From the NCBI RefSeq assembly GCF_009745985.1, contig NZ_WFIX01000171.1, positions 62,001 to 126,000 of the forward strand: 64,000 nt of DNA. The letters are read 5' to 3'. Below are positions 1 through 8,279 of this stretch, piece by piece; the first letter of the stretch is position 1; each line of letters starts with the position of its first letter. Under the pieces are notes generated by a model, which was given only the letters and a program-made list of their open reading frames with translations, searched no databases and was not told the origin of the DNA. The position numbers and the translations under genes are program-made. The DNA is from Microbacterium karelineae. GTDB lineage: Bacteria > Actinomycetota > Actinomycetes > Actinomycetales > Microbacteriaceae.

Positions 1-7
1 TGGATCC

Positions 8-868
8 ATGGGACGCCAGCGCCGCAAGGACACCGATGTCCCGCAGGCGCGCCTGGCGGGCGGCGGGATCGCGGAGATCCGGCCCGCCGAGTTCGGCGGC
101 GGACACGAGGTGATCGTCGACGGCACGCCCCAGTCGCACGTCGATCTCGCGGATCCGACCTATCTCGCCTTCGAGTACGTCGCCCGCATGGGCGCCGTCA
201 TCGATCAGCTGCCGGACGGGCCCGTGACGGCCGTGCACCTCGGCGCGGGCGGCCTCACGCTGCCGCGCTACATCGCGCACACGCGGCCCGGCTCCCGCCA
301 GCAGGTCGTCGAGCTCGAGCAGCCCCTCGTCGACCTCGTGCGCGAGCACCTTCCCCTCCCCCGCGATGCGCGGATCCGGATGCGATTCAGCGATGCGCGC
401 GAGGGGCTCGGTCGGATGCCTCCCGCGCTCAGCGGATCCGTCGACCTCCTCGTGAGCGATGTGTACTCGGGCGCGCAGACGCCGGCGCACCTCACGACCG
501 TCGAGTTCTATCGCTCCGCCGCCGCGCTCCTGGCGCCCGGCGGGATCCTCCTCGTGAACGTGGCCGACGGCGCGGGGCTCGCGTTCGCGCGGCGCCAGGC
601 GGCGACGGTGCGCGCCGTGCTGCCGCACCTCGCGATCCTCGCCGAGGTGCAGGTGCTCAAGGGGCGCAGATTCGGCAATCTCGTGTTCGCGGCCTCCGGG
701 CGCCCGCTGCCGACCGACTGGCTGCCGCGCCTCATGGCAGCGGGTCCGCACCCCGCGAAGGTCGCCGAGGGACGCGAGGTCGACGCCTTCATCGGAGGCG
801 CGATCCCCGCCACGGACGCCGATGCGACCGCCTCGCCGAAGCCGTCGATGCGGCTGTTCGAGGGATGA
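8..868 (+). CDS. Spermidine synthase-like methyltransferase-fold protein
   Basis: The 286-residue product resembles the spermidine synthase (SpeE) fold. A glycine-rich SAM-type loop (HLGAGGLTLPRYIAHTRPG, about residues 78-96) is followed by an acidic strand end (VVELEQPLVDLV), and then by DLLVSDVYSGAQTP near residue 150, matching the family's D-x-x-D/aspartate region. In actinobacteria such proteins usually carry the label spermidine synthase without proof of polyamine activity, so the substrate is uncertain. The ATG lies eight bases from the window edge, so upstream context is missing and a slightly earlier start cannot be excluded. The next gene follows after about 80 bp on the same strand. 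Confidence 0.7.
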   Translation: MGRQRRKDTDVPQARLAGGGIAEIRPAEFGGGHEVIVDGTPQSHVDLADPTYLAFEYVARMGAVIDQLPDGPVTAVHLGAGGLTLPRYIAHTRPGSRQQVVELEQPLVDLVREHLPLPRDARIRMRFSDAREGLGRMPPALSGSVDLLVSDVYSGAQTPAHLTTVEFYRSAAALLAPGGILLVNVADGAGLAFARRQAATVRAVLPHLAILAEVQVLKGRRFGNLVFAASGRPLPTDWLPRLMAAGPHPAKVAEGREVDAFIGGAIPATDADATASPKPSMRLFEG

Positions 869-949
869 TCCGCGCGCCGAGTTCGTTACCGGGCTGTGAC
901 CAGGCAGGATAGGAGACCGCATCGCACGACGCGGAGGAAGGGATCGGGC

Positions 950-1483
950 GTGGGCTTCATTCAGGGATACGACGCGGAGACCCTGCAGGAGATCGTCGAC
1001 CGCTCGGGCGTGTACGAACGCCTGGCCGAAGTGCGCCGCCAGCGCAGCTTCCCCGCGCAGCTCGAACAGGTCTGGCTCCTCAAGGTGCTCGGCGAGTTCG
1101 ACGAGGCGCTGCAGGTCTCCGAGCACACCGTGCGCCTGGCCCGTATGTCGGGGACGCGGAAGGATCTCCTGCACGCGCGGATCCTGCACGCCTCCGTCAA
1201 CCAGGTGCGCGGCGTGCACGCGCGCGCGGAGGCCGAGCTGACGTCGTGCATCGAGGAGGCCGACGGCCAGGGGTGGACGCGGATCAGCGCCCTCGCCCAT
1301 TCGCACCGCGGCAAGACCCGTTACGACGCGGGTGACTACGACGGCGCGCGCGCCGACTTCAAGCGCGAGCTGTTCCTGCGCCAGGAGCTGGGCGCCGACG
1401 ACGAGCAGCTCGAGCAGACGATGACGTTCATCGAGGCGGCCGAGCGCAAGCGCTCCGCGCCGCGGGGCCTCTTCGCGAGCTGA
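950..1483 (+). CDS. Tetratricopeptide-repeat protein
   Basis: A 177-residue soluble protein made mostly of helical TPR-like pairs. The segments LEQVWLLKVLGEFDEALQ, SHRGKTRYDAGDYDGARADF and the intervening helices have the usual small-residue and aromatic spacing. I chose the GTG at 950 because GAGGAAG lies about 11 bases upstream; an ATG-less extension to 896 is open but has no ribosome site. TPR domains mediate protein-protein contacts, and no catalytic motif is visible. Its partner cannot be named from the sequence. It sits 35 bp upstream of the SprT-like gene and may be co-transcribed with it. Confidence 0.7.
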   Translation: MGFIQGYDAETLQEIVDRSGVYERLAEVRRQRSFPAQLEQVWLLKVLGEFDEALQVSEHTVRLARMSGTRKDLLHARILHASVNQVRGVHARAEAELTSCIEEADGQGWTRISALAHSHRGKTRYDAGDYDGARADFKRELFLRQELGADDEQLEQTMTFIEAAERKRSAPRGLFAS

Positions 1484-1518
1484 CGCCGCCTGTCGGGGGT
1501 GCGGATTAGCCTGGACCC

Positions 1519-2010
1519 GTGTCGGATCTGGATCGCGTGAGGGTGTGGGCGGATGCCCTCATCCGCATACACCTCGACGACAGCTGGTCGTTCGCGTTCG
1601 ACAACGCGAAGCGCCGCGCGGGGCTGTGCAACTTCACGAAGCGGCGGATCTCGCTGTCGCGCTACCTCGCGGCCCGCTTCAGCGACGACGACACCCACCA
1701 GACCCTGCTGCACGAGGTCGCACACGCGATGTCCGGCCCCGCCGCGGGCCACGGACCCGAGTGGAAGCGCATCGCGCGCGAGATCGGCTATGTCGGCGGC
1801 GCGACCCACAGCCTCGAGACGGCCACCGAGCTCGCGCCGTGGGTCGGCACGTGCCCGAACGGCCACACGGTCTTCCGCCACCGGCGCCCGGCTCGCCCGT
1901 CGTCGTGCGTGAAGTGCGCGCGGAGCTTCGACCCGCGGTTCACGTTCTCGTGGCGCCGCCGCGAGATCACCCGGGCCGACCGGCTCGCCGCGCAGACCCC
2001 GCGCGACTGA
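1519..2010 (+). CDS. SprT-like zinc metalloprotease-family protein
   Basis: This 163-residue protein carries the zincin motif HEVAHAM at about residues 67-73, followed by GHGPEWKRIAREIG, which supplies the third zinc ligand as in SprT/Spartan-type domains. The C-terminal part has a zinc-ribbon-like pattern: TCPNGHTVFRHRR followed by SSCVKCARSF. GTG at 1519 is the start. SprT-like domains in eukaryotes act on DNA-protein crosslinks; for bacterial homologues the role is poorly defined, so protease activity here is inferred from the motif only. It is convergent with the response-regulator gene, with six bases between stop codons. Confidence 0.8.
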   Translation: MSDLDRVRVWADALIRIHLDDSWSFAFDNAKRRAGLCNFTKRRISLSRYLAARFSDDDTHQTLLHEVAHAMSGPAAGHGPEWKRIAREIGYVGGATHSLETATELAPWVGTCPNGHTVFRHRRPARPSSCVKCARSFDPRFTFSWRRREITRADRLAAQTPRD

Positions 2011-2016
2011 TCTGCA

Positions 2017-2709
2017 TCAGGTGCGCGCGTACTCGACCTCGGGGCGCCCCTTGCCGCCGTGCCGCTGGGCGCGCGTCGCGACGCCGCCCTCGGCGAGGAA
2101 CTCCAGGTAGCGCCGAGCCGTCACGCGCGACATCCCGAGCCGCCCCGCCACCTCCGTCGCCGACATCGGCGCGCCCTCGTGCGACAGCAGCGCCTGCACG
2201 CCCTCGAGCGTCTCGCGCGACAGGCCCTTCGGCAGGCCCGCCGCGTTGGAGGTGCGCAGCGTCGAGAACGCCGTGTCGACCTCCGACTGGCTCATCGCCG
2301 AGACGGGCTGGTTCATCCGCTCGGCGTACGCGGCATACGCCTGCAGCTTCTCCGCGAACGCCGCGAACGTGAACGGCTTGATGAGGTACTGCACCACGCC
2401 GACCGCGACGGCGCGGCGCACCGCGTCGAGCGCGCGCTCGGCCGTCACCGCGACGACGTCGACGACGAGGCCGGACGCGCGCAGCTCACCGCACAGGCTC
2501 AGCCCGTCGCCGTCGGGGAGCGAGAAGTCGAGCAGCAGGAGGTGGATCCGCTCGCCGCTCGCGACCGCGTCACGCAGCCGGCGGCGCGCCTCGGCGACCG
2601 TGTGCGCGACGCCGGCGAGCCCGAACCCCGGCAGGCGCTCGACGTAGGCGCTGTGCGCCTCGGCCGTGCGCGGATCGTCCTCGACGACGAGCACCCGGAT
2701 CTCGCTCAT
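2017..2709 (-). CDS. CitB/DcuR-type response regulator
   Basis: A 230-residue two-component response regulator. The receiver domain (MSEIRVLVVEDDPRTAEAHS onward) has the acidic pocket VVEDD near residues 7-11, the phospho-acceptor Asp in LLLLDFSLPDGDG, and Lys in YLIKPFTFAAF. The C-terminal half contains a winged-helix-type segment (MSATEVAGRLGMSRVTARRYLEFL) typical of the CitB/DcuR/DctR group. The start overlaps the histidine-kinase stop by four bases, so the pair is translationally coupled. With DctA encoded divergently, it most likely activates C4-dicarboxylate uptake; this is inference from context. Confidence 0.9.
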   Translation of the reverse strand: MSEIRVLVVEDDPRTAEAHSAYVERLPGFGLAGVAHTVAEARRRLRDAVASGERIHLLLLDFSLPDGDGLSLCGELRASGLVVDVVAVTAERALDAVRRAVAVGVVQYLIKPFTFAAFAEKLQAYAAYAERMNQPVSAMSQSEVDTAFSTLRTSNAAGLPKGLSRETLEGVQALLSHEGAPMSATEVAGRLGMSRVTARRYLEFLAEGGVATRAQRHGGKGRPEVEYART

Positions 2710-4073
2710 CGCGCGTCCCTTCCGGGCAGCGGGATCGTCACAGTGACCTCTGCGCCGCCGCCTGCCGACCGCCCCACCTCGATCACGCCGCCAAGGCGCG
2801 AGACCGTGCGCGAGACGAGCGACAGTCCGTACCCGTGAGCGCGGTCCCCATCGGCCTTCGACGAGAAGCCGCGCGCGAAGATCCGCTCGCGCAGCTCGTC
2901 CGGCACGCCGTCGCCGCTGTCGCTCACCTGGATCGTCAGCGCCCCGGCCTCGTCGGTCGCGAGGTACGCCTCGACCCACGCCTCCGCCTCGCCCGCGCGG
3001 GCACGGCGCGCGAGGGCGGCGTCGACGGCGTTGTCGACGAGGTTGCCGAGGATCGTCACGAGGTCGCCCGCGTCCAGCCCCTGCGTGCCCGGCTCGAGGT
3101 GCGTCTCGAAGTGCATCTCGACCCCGAGCTCGTGGGCCTGCGCCGACTTGCCGAGCATGAGCGCGGCGATGACGGGCTGATCCGTCGCCCCCACGAGCCG
3201 GTCGGTGAGGCGCTGCCCCGCCCCCAGGCGGTCCGTCGCGAGCGCGAGCGCCTCGTCGGAGCGTCCCAGCTCGATGAGCGACGCGATCGTGTGCAGCCGG
3301 TTGTCGAACTCGTGCACCTGCGACCGCAGCGCATCGGCGATCGTCTGCACGTCCGTCAGTTCGCGCTGGGCGTCGAACGCGACGCGGAGATCCCCCTCGG
3401 CGCGGCTGTCGGTCGCGCGGTCGAGCCGCCGGAACATGACGGCCATCGCGATCCCGCCCGCGATCACGAACGCCAGCGTGACGCCGCCGACGACGACGAG
3501 CCGCGACACCTCGACGGCCGAGATGTCGCGCAGCAGCACCCCCGCCGAGACGAGGCCGACGATCTCGCCGTCCGCGACGATCGGCGTCACTGTGCGCATC
3601 GAATGGCCGAGGGTGCCCTCGTAGACCTCCGTGAACGATTCGCCCTCGAGCGCGGGCGCGATCGTGCCGACGAAGGATCCGCCGATGCGGTCGCGATTCG
3701 CGTGGGTGTAGCGCGTGCGGTCGGTGTGCATGATCGTGATGTAGTCGACGCCGGTCGCCGCCATGATCGACTCGACATAGGGCTGCAGCGCGCCGGAGGC
3801 ATCCGCGACGGCGCCCGCGCGATCGGACTCGATCCCGTCATGCGCCCGATCCGCGGCGGCGACGACGTGCGGATCCCGCGCCAGCGTCTCGACGAGCACT
3901 CCGCTCGTCGCCTCCGCCTCGTGCCGCGCGGTGAGGCGCGCATCGACCGCGAGCAGGGCGAACACCGCGATGCCGGCGACCACGAGCACGACCGTGTGCG
4001 CCACGAGATAGGTGCGAGCGATCGTCATGCCGCGCGACCGCGGCCGCGTCGGGGCAGGAGATCGGACGGGCAT
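2706..4073 (-). CDS. DcuS/CitA-type sensor histidine kinase
   Basis: A membrane sensor kinase. TM1 is TYLVAHTVVLVVAGIAVFAL, followed by an extracytoplasmic PAS/CACHE-like region of about 130 residues, TM2 (LVVVGGVTLAFVIAGGIA), the phospho-acceptor helix QVHEFDNRLHTIASL, the N box NLVDNAVDAA and the ATP lid DSGDGVPDELRERIFARGFS. The HEFxNRLH signature is characteristic of DcuS/CitA/MalK kinases that sense di- or tricarboxylates. The start is uncertain: ATGs at 4082, 4073 and 4028 are all possible. I used 4073, which has GGAG a few bases upstream. It forms an operon with the response regulator and is divergent from dctA. Confidence 0.88.
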   Translation of the reverse strand: MPVRSPAPTRPRSRGMTIARTYLVAHTVVLVVAGIAVFALLAVDARLTARHEAEATSGVLVETLARDPHVVAAADRAHDGIESDRAGAVADASGALQPYVESIMAATGVDYITIMHTDRTRYTHANRDRIGGSFVGTIAPALEGESFTEVYEGTLGHSMRTVTPIVADGEIVGLVSAGVLLRDISAVEVSRLVVVGGVTLAFVIAGGIAMAVMFRRLDRATDSRAEGDLRVAFDAQRELTDVQTIADALRSQVHEFDNRLHTIASLIELGRSDEALALATDRLGAGQRLTDRLVGATDQPVIAALMLGKSAQAHELGVEMHFETHLEPGTQGLDAGDLVTILGNLVDNAVDAALARRARAGEAEAWVEAYLATDEAGALTIQVSDSGDGVPDELRERIFARGFSSKADGDRAHGYGLSLVSRTVSRLGGVIEVGRSAGGGAEVTVTIPLPGRDAR

Positions 4074-4079
4074 GCGCTC

Positions 4080-4120
4080 CATTGTGCACGCACCCGCTCG
4101 CGACCAATATGCACACAACT
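4080..4120. promoter_or_regulatory. Candidate regulatory inverted repeat in the sensor kinase/dctA divergent region
   Basis: The sequences TTGTGCA (near 4081) and TGCACACAA (near 4110) form an imperfect inverted repeat between the divergent sensor-kinase and dctA genes. CitB-type regulators bind AT-richer imperfect repeats in such places, so this is a candidate site. It overlaps one of the possible kinase start codons, so its role depends on which start is used. Confidence 0.25.
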
Positions 4121-4213
4121 CGGCGAGGGATCCCGCGCACGCGACTCTGAGGAGGAAGGAGCCGACCACGCGCGTCGGCCGCACGACGAATGTGCCCCAT
4201 CGAGAGGAACATC

Positions 4214-5653
4214 ATGGCAAAGACGCCGACCACCACCGCCCGCAGGAAGGGCGTGGGCAAGGAGCACTGGCTGTACATCGCCGTCATCATCGCGGTGATC
4301 GCGGGAGTCGCCGTCGGGCTCCTTGCGCCCGAGTTCGGTGCCTCGCTCGCCTGGATCGGGAAGGGCTTCGTCGCCCTCATCAAGATGATGATCGCGCCCG
4401 TCATCTTCTGCACGATCGTGCTGGGGATCGGATCCATCGCGAAGGCCGCGACCGTCGGGAAGGTCGGCGGGCTCGCCCTCGCCTACTTCCTCGTGATGTC
4501 GACCTTCGCGCTCGTCCTCGGGCTCGTCGTCGGCAACATCATCCACCCCGGCGCGGGCCTCGACATCGCCGGCAGCTCGTATGAGGCGTCGGGTGAGGCG
4601 TCGTCCACGACCGACTTCGTGCTCGGCATCATCCCCACGACGCTGCTCTCGCCGCTGACGGGCGAGTCGGTGCTGCAGGTGCTCTTCGTCGCCCTGCTCG
4701 TCGGCTTCGCGATCCAGCAGCTCGGCCCGCGCGGCGAGCCGATCCTGCAGGGGATCCGCCACATCCAGGCCGTCGTGTTCCGCGTGCTCACTATGGTGCT
4801 CTGGATCGCGCCGATCGGCGCATTCGGCGCCATCGCCGGTGTCGTGGGCGAGACCGGCTGGGACGCCGTCGGCGCGCTCGCCGTGCTCATGATCGCGTTC
4901 TACGTCACCTGCATCCTGTTCATCGGCGTCGTGCTCGCGGCCGTGCTGTGGTTCACGGCGCGGATCAACATCTTCTCGCTCATGAAGTACCTGGCGCGCG
5001 AGTACCTGCTCATCGTCTCGACGTCGTCGAGCGAGTCGGCCCTCCCCCGCCTCATCTCGAAGATGGAGCACGTCGGCGTCTCGAAGCCCGTCGCGGGGAT
5101 CACGATCCCGACGGGTTACTCGTTCAACCTCGACGGCACGGCGATCTACCTCACGATGGCCTCGCTGTTCATCGCGAGCGCGATGGGCATGCCGCTGTCG
5201 ATCCCCGAGCAGATCGGCCTGCTCGTCTTCATGATCATCGCCTCGAAGGGCGCCGCCGGCGTCTCGGGTGCGGGGCTCGCGACCCTCGCGGGCGGCCTGC
5301 AGACCTACCGCCCCGACCTCGTCGACGGCGTCGGCATGATCACCGGCATCGACCGCTTCATGTCCGAGGCGCGCGCCCTGACGAACTTCACGGGCAACGC
5401 CGTCGCGGCGGTCGTCATCGGCACGTGGACGAAGGAGTTCGACCGCGAGCGAGCCCTGTCGGTGCTGTCGGGCGCCCAGCCGTTCGACGAGCGGATGCTC
5501 ACGGGCGACGGACATGGATCCGCGTCGGCCGACGAGCTCGGCGAGTACGAGCAGGAGATGAGCGGTACCGAGGTGCCCGAGCTGCCGGCCGACGGCCGCG
5601 GCCCGTCGCCCCTGTCGACGGTCGTCCCGACGCAGGACGCTTCCCGCCGCTGA
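4214..5653 (+). CDS. dctA: C4-dicarboxylate:cation symporter DctA
   Basis: A 479-residue member of the DAACS (glutamate/dicarboxylate:cation symporter) family. It imports succinate, fumarate and malate across the cytoplasmic membrane. Hydrophobic segments run throughout. The serine-rich hairpin STSSSESALPRLISKMEHVG near residue 275 and the transport motif TIPTGYSFNLDGTAIYLTMA just after it are diagnostic. The C-terminus is a hydrophilic acidic tail of about 70 residues. I chose ATG 4214 because GAGAGGAAC lies 5-12 bases upstream; an in-frame ATG at 4190 lacks this. The divergent CitB/DcuS-type two-component system supports dicarboxylate uptake. A strong hairpin follows the stop. Confidence 0.93.
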   Translation: MAKTPTTTARRKGVGKEHWLYIAVIIAVIAGVAVGLLAPEFGASLAWIGKGFVALIKMMIAPVIFCTIVLGIGSIAKAATVGKVGGLALAYFLVMSTFALVLGLVVGNIIHPGAGLDIAGSSYEASGEASSTTDFVLGIIPTTLLSPLTGESVLQVLFVALLVGFAIQQLGPRGEPILQGIRHIQAVVFRVLTMVLWIAPIGAFGAIAGVVGETGWDAVGALAVLMIAFYVTCILFIGVVLAAVLWFTARINIFSLMKYLAREYLLIVSTSSSESALPRLISKMEHVGVSKPVAGITIPTGYSFNLDGTAIYLTMASLFIASAMGMPLSIPEQIGLLVFMIIASKGAAGVSGAGLATLAGGLQTYRPDLVDGVGMITGIDRFMSEARALTNFTGNAVAAVVIGTWTKEFDRERALSVLSGAQPFDERMLTGDGHGSASADELGEYEQEMSGTEVPELPADGRGPSPLSTVVPTQDASRR

Positions 5654-5664
5654 TCCGTCTGCCT

Positions 5665-5703
5665 CCCGTGCCCCCTCTCGCCTCGCGCGGAGGGGGGCAC
5701 GGG
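5665..5703 (+). terminator. Terminator hairpin after dctA
   Basis: CCCGTGCCCCCTC (5665-5677) pairs with GAGGGGGGCACGGG (5690-5703) over a 12-base loop, 12 bp after the dctA stop. There is no U tract, as is common for high-G+C actinobacterial terminators. Confidence 0.7.
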
Positions 5704-5764
5704 CGTGAGCGTCGGTGCTCGGCGGATCCGACTCAGCGGTCCATCGCGCCCGCCGACGGCGCAG

Positions 5765-5843
5765 CACAATGCAGTCGATGTCGGCCATGAGGGCTCGGAA
5801 CCGGCCGTTCCCGGCCGATCGGCGTCAGATCGACTGCATTGTG
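5765..5843. repeat. Palindromic element family A, copy 1
   Basis: A perfect 15-bp inverted repeat, CACAATGCAGTCGAT (5765-5779) and its complement (5829-5843), encloses a 49-bp core with its own CGGCCG/CGGCCG pairing. It lies between the convergent dctA and ComB-like genes. It belongs to a 12-copy family in this window that shares the arms but not the core. Confidence 0.92.
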
Positions 5844-5910
5844 TTCGGCGGGCAGGCGCGAGGCCCGACAGGCGGTATGGCGCGCCGGCGCGAAGCCCTC
5901 CGTGTCGGCG

Positions 5911-6429
5911 TCAGCCCGTGATGCGGCGCGGCGCGCTCTCCGCGTCGACCTCCGCGGCCGCCCGCGCCTCGTCGCGGCGGCCGTCGGCGGCGAGCGCGAG
6001 GCCCGCCCCGCTCGCCGAGAGGAGGTGCTTCAGAGCGCGCCGCAGCGCACGGAATCCCTCCGTCGCGACGGCCACGTCGGGCGCCGAGTGGTCGAGGCCG
6101 TGCGCCGAGAGAGCGTCGCCGATCGCTCCCGCCGCGAGATAGTCCTCGACGGCGAAACCGCCGTCGTCACCGGCGAGCACGAGCGCGATCCCGGTGCGCT
6201 CGCCGCGGGAGAGCTGCTCGTCGAGCACGGCCCGCGCCGTCGCCGTCGCGTTGCGCAGCGATCCGGCGAACACGGCGTCGGCGCGCGCCGCCGCGGCTTC
6301 CTCGAGTCGAGGATCCGCCCCGATCGCATCGACGATCACGACGATCTCGGCCGGCGCGAGGGCGTCGAGCGCGCCCGCGCCCCACCCGAGTCGCACCTGA
6401 TACGTCGCCTGAGACCGCGGATCCGTCAT
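5911..6429 (-). CDS. ComB-like (2-phosphosulfolactate phosphatase family) protein
   Basis: A 172-residue protein resembling the ComB family. The N-terminal QVRLGWGAGALDALAPAE followed by IVVIVDAIGADP matches the family's first strand-turn and metal-binding aspartate, and GERTGIALVLAGDDGG with DYLAAGAIGDAL matches the later G-rich and L/AAGA segments. ComB hydrolyses 2-phosphosulfolactate in coenzyme M synthesis in archaea. Actinobacteria do not make coenzyme M, so this homologue probably acts on another phosphate ester. It is slightly shorter than archaeal ComB. The start is at 6429, with a family B palindrome about 30 bp upstream and a family A palindrome downstream. Confidence 0.65.
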   Translation of the reverse strand: MTDPRSQATYQVRLGWGAGALDALAPAEIVVIVDAIGADPRLEEAAAARADAVFAGSLRNATATARAVLDEQLSRGERTGIALVLAGDDGGFAVEDYLAAGAIGDALSAHGLDHSAPDVAVATEGFRALRRALKHLLSASGAGLALAADGRRDEARAAAEVDAESAPRRITG

Positions 6430-6457
6430 CCCGCCAGCCTAGGAGCGCGGCTCCCGT

Positions 6458-6545
6458 CCTGCACAACGACGCCGATTCTGCGCAGGTCACCCCGAAACCC
6501 CGGCGTGTCGCACGAGTCCGCACAATTCTGGCGTCGTTGTGCAGG
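6458..6545. repeat. Palindromic element family B, copy 1
   Basis: A perfect 16-bp inverted repeat, CCTGCACAACGACGCC (6458-6473) and its complement (6530-6545), encloses a 56-bp core. It lies between the divergent ComB-like gene and the GNAT remnant. The core shares GAAACCCCGG with copy 3. Confidence 0.9.
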
Positions 6546-6569
6546 GGATGGCGCTGGCAGGATGGCGGC

Positions 6570-6791
6570 ATGGACCTCGAGGTCGGACCCGCCGTCCCCG
6601 ACGACGCCGCGACCATCGCCGACGTGCACGTGCGCACGTGGCGGCACGCCTACCGCGGCCTCATGCCGCAGGAGTTCCTCGACGGGATCGACGTCGCGGC
6701 CCGCGCCGAGCGGTGGGAGCGGATCCTCGCCGGCGAGGAGGTCGGCGGCCGCGGCGCCGTCGTGCTGGAGGAGCTGCGCATGGTCCGCTGA
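6570..6791 (+). pseudogene. Truncated or internally deleted GNAT acetyltransferase remnant
   Basis: The 73-residue frame begins like a GNAT N-acetyltransferase: DLEVGPAVPDDAATIADVHV and RTWRHAYRGLMPQEFLDGID are typical of the first strand and helices 1-2. A normal family member has about 150-170 residues. After residue 58 the sequence jumps to GGRGAVVLEELRMVR, which looks like the acetyl-CoA pyrophosphate loop region, so the central sheet seems deleted. ATG 6570 is the only plausible start. It is wedged between a family B palindrome upstream and a family A palindrome 13 bp downstream of its stop, so the decay may be linked to those elements. It is unlikely to be active. Confidence 0.6.
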
Positions 6792-6804
6792 GCTCCGCCC
6801 CCGG

Positions 6805-6889
6805 CAACACAATGCAGTCGATTCCGAGGCGAGTGGGGCTGAATCCGGTTCCCCGCCCGCATCCGGCCCGGATCGACTGCATTGTGTTG
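6805..6889. repeat. Palindromic element family A, copy 2
   Basis: A perfect 18-bp inverted repeat, CAACACAATGCAGTCGAT (6805-6822) and its complement (6872-6889), encloses a 49-bp core. It lies between the GNAT remnant and the convergent PepSY gene. Confidence 0.93.
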
Positions 6890-6896
6890 GGGGGGG

Positions 6897-8279
6897 TCAT
6901 GCTCGCGTCCGCCGTCGCGCGACGAGCGCCAGGACGGTGTCGACGGCGAGGAAGCCGACGAGGGTCCAGCCGACGAGCGGCAGGAACAGACCGACCACCA
7001 CCGCGACGATCGCCACGGCGGCGATGCCCCACCACGGTGCGGCGCGCACGGCGCCCCGAGCGGGCGGGCTGGCGAGCCCATGCGTGGGTCGCCTGCGCCA
7101 CCACATCGCGTAGCCGAGCACGACCATCGCGGCGATCCCGGCCGCGAGCAGGAGCAGCGCGATCTGGTTCGCGAGGCCGAACATCGAGCCCATGTGGAGG
7201 TCGACGCCCCACCGCGCGAGCTTCGCCATGAGGGGGAAGTCGTCGAAGTCGACCCGGTCGACGACCCGCATCGTCCGCCCGTCGATCGCCACCTCATCGA
7301 CCTCCGTGGGGAACGAGCGCTGGACCTCCTGCACGACCCACGCCTCGCCCTCCGCCGCGGGCGGCCGGATCTCCACGAGCCCTGTGTCCACGTTCTCGCG
7401 CTGCGCGATCGCGAGCACGCCGTCGAAGGTCCCGGGGTTCGCGGAGACGGATCCGTGAGCCGCACCGCCGTGATGCGCATGGGGATCCGCGCCATCGCCC
7501 GTCAGCGATGTGCTCGCACTCGGTGTCTGCCACGACAGCGCCGCGCGCAGATCCGAGACGTTCGCGCCGGCGCAGGTGGACCACGTGATCCCCGTCGCCG
7601 AGAGGAACAGCGCCCCGACGAGCACCCATATGCCGATCGACGCATGCCAGCCGAACAGGCGTCGGTATCCGCGGTGCTTCGGGTTCGGACGCACGAGGTC
7701 GCGCCTGCGGCGGGCCCGCACGAGGCGCACGATCCACAGCGCGCCGCCCGCGGCGGCGACGATCCCGAGCCAGCTCGCCGCGAGCTCGCTGTACAGGCGC
7801 CCCGGCTCGCCGAGGTGCAGGTGCCTGTGCAGCTGCGAGATCCACGTGCGCACGGGCAGCGCGCCGCTCGTGCCGTACACCGTCATGTCTCCCATGACGG
7901 CGCCGGATCCTGGATCCACGAAGATCGCTCGCGACTCGCTGGCGCCGAGACCCTCCTGCGCGAACATCACCCGGGTCGTGGCGCCCGGCTCCGGCGCCGG
8001 CCGCACGGCCGAGAGCGTCGCCCCGTCGCCGATCTCGCCCTCCGCGATCTCGATCTGCTCCGCGAGCGTCAGCTGCGTGTCGGACGCCGGCACCTCGAGC
8101 GCATCCGCGTAGACGGCGCGCTCGATCTGCGGCGCGATCGCGTATAGCCCGCCGCTGATGGCGGCGACGAGGATGAACGGCCCGACGAGGATCCCCGCGA
8201 AGAAGTGCAGCCGCATCAGCAGCGGCACGAGCCAGGGCCTCCTCGCCGACGGCGGCGCGGCTCCGACCGGCGCGCTCAC
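6897..8279 (-). CDS. PepSY-associated transmembrane protein
   Basis: A 460-residue integral membrane protein of the PepSY-TM family. TM1 (LHFFAGILVGPFILVAAISG) is followed by GLYAIAPQIE, the family's typical post-TM1 segment. A large extracytoplasmic region contains PepSY-like stretches, and further membrane helices lie near residues 190-245 and 355-450 (for example IALLLLAAGIAAMVVLGYAM). Family members are often linked to iron, haem or copper handling at the cell surface. Its start overlaps the stop of the Dyp-peroxidase gene by four bases, so it is the last gene of the copC-PCu(A)C-Dyp operon. The exact role is not known. Confidence 0.85.
   Translation of the reverse strand: MSAPVGAAPPSARRPWLVPLLMRLHFFAGILVGPFILVAAISGGLYAIAPQIERAVYADALEVPASDTQLTLAEQIEIAEGEIGDGATLSAVRPAPEPGATTRVMFAQEGLGASESRAIFVDPGSGAVMGDMTVYGTSGALPVRTWISQLHRHLHLGEPGRLYSELAASWLGIVAAAGGALWIVRLVRARRRRDLVRPNPKHRGYRRLFGWHASIGIWVLVGALFLSATGITWSTCAGANVSDLRAALSWQTPSASTSLTGDGADPHAHHGGAAHGSVSANPGTFDGVLAIAQRENVDTGLVEIRPPAAEGEAWVVQEVQRSFPTEVDEVAIDGRTMRVVDRVDFDDFPLMAKLARWGVDLHMGSMFGLANQIALLLLAAGIAAMVVLGYAMWWRRRPTHGLASPPARGAVRAAPWWGIAAVAIVAVVVGLFLPLVGWTLVGFLAVDTVLALVARRRTRA

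Noticed and set aside
4190-4213. Earlier ATG for DctA at 4190
   Set aside because: The better ribosome site (GAGAGGAAC) serves ATG 4214, and the extra residues are unlike the family.
4025-5788. Long minus-strand frame opposite dctA
   Set aside because: Low-complexity Asp/Arg/Glu composition; the sense DctA protein is complete and convincing.
7060-7110. Short GGCGAGCCCA/TGGGTCGCC hairpin in the PepSY gene
   Set aside because: It is about 23 bp, lacks a core and the family ends in the right order, and the protein shows no insertion.
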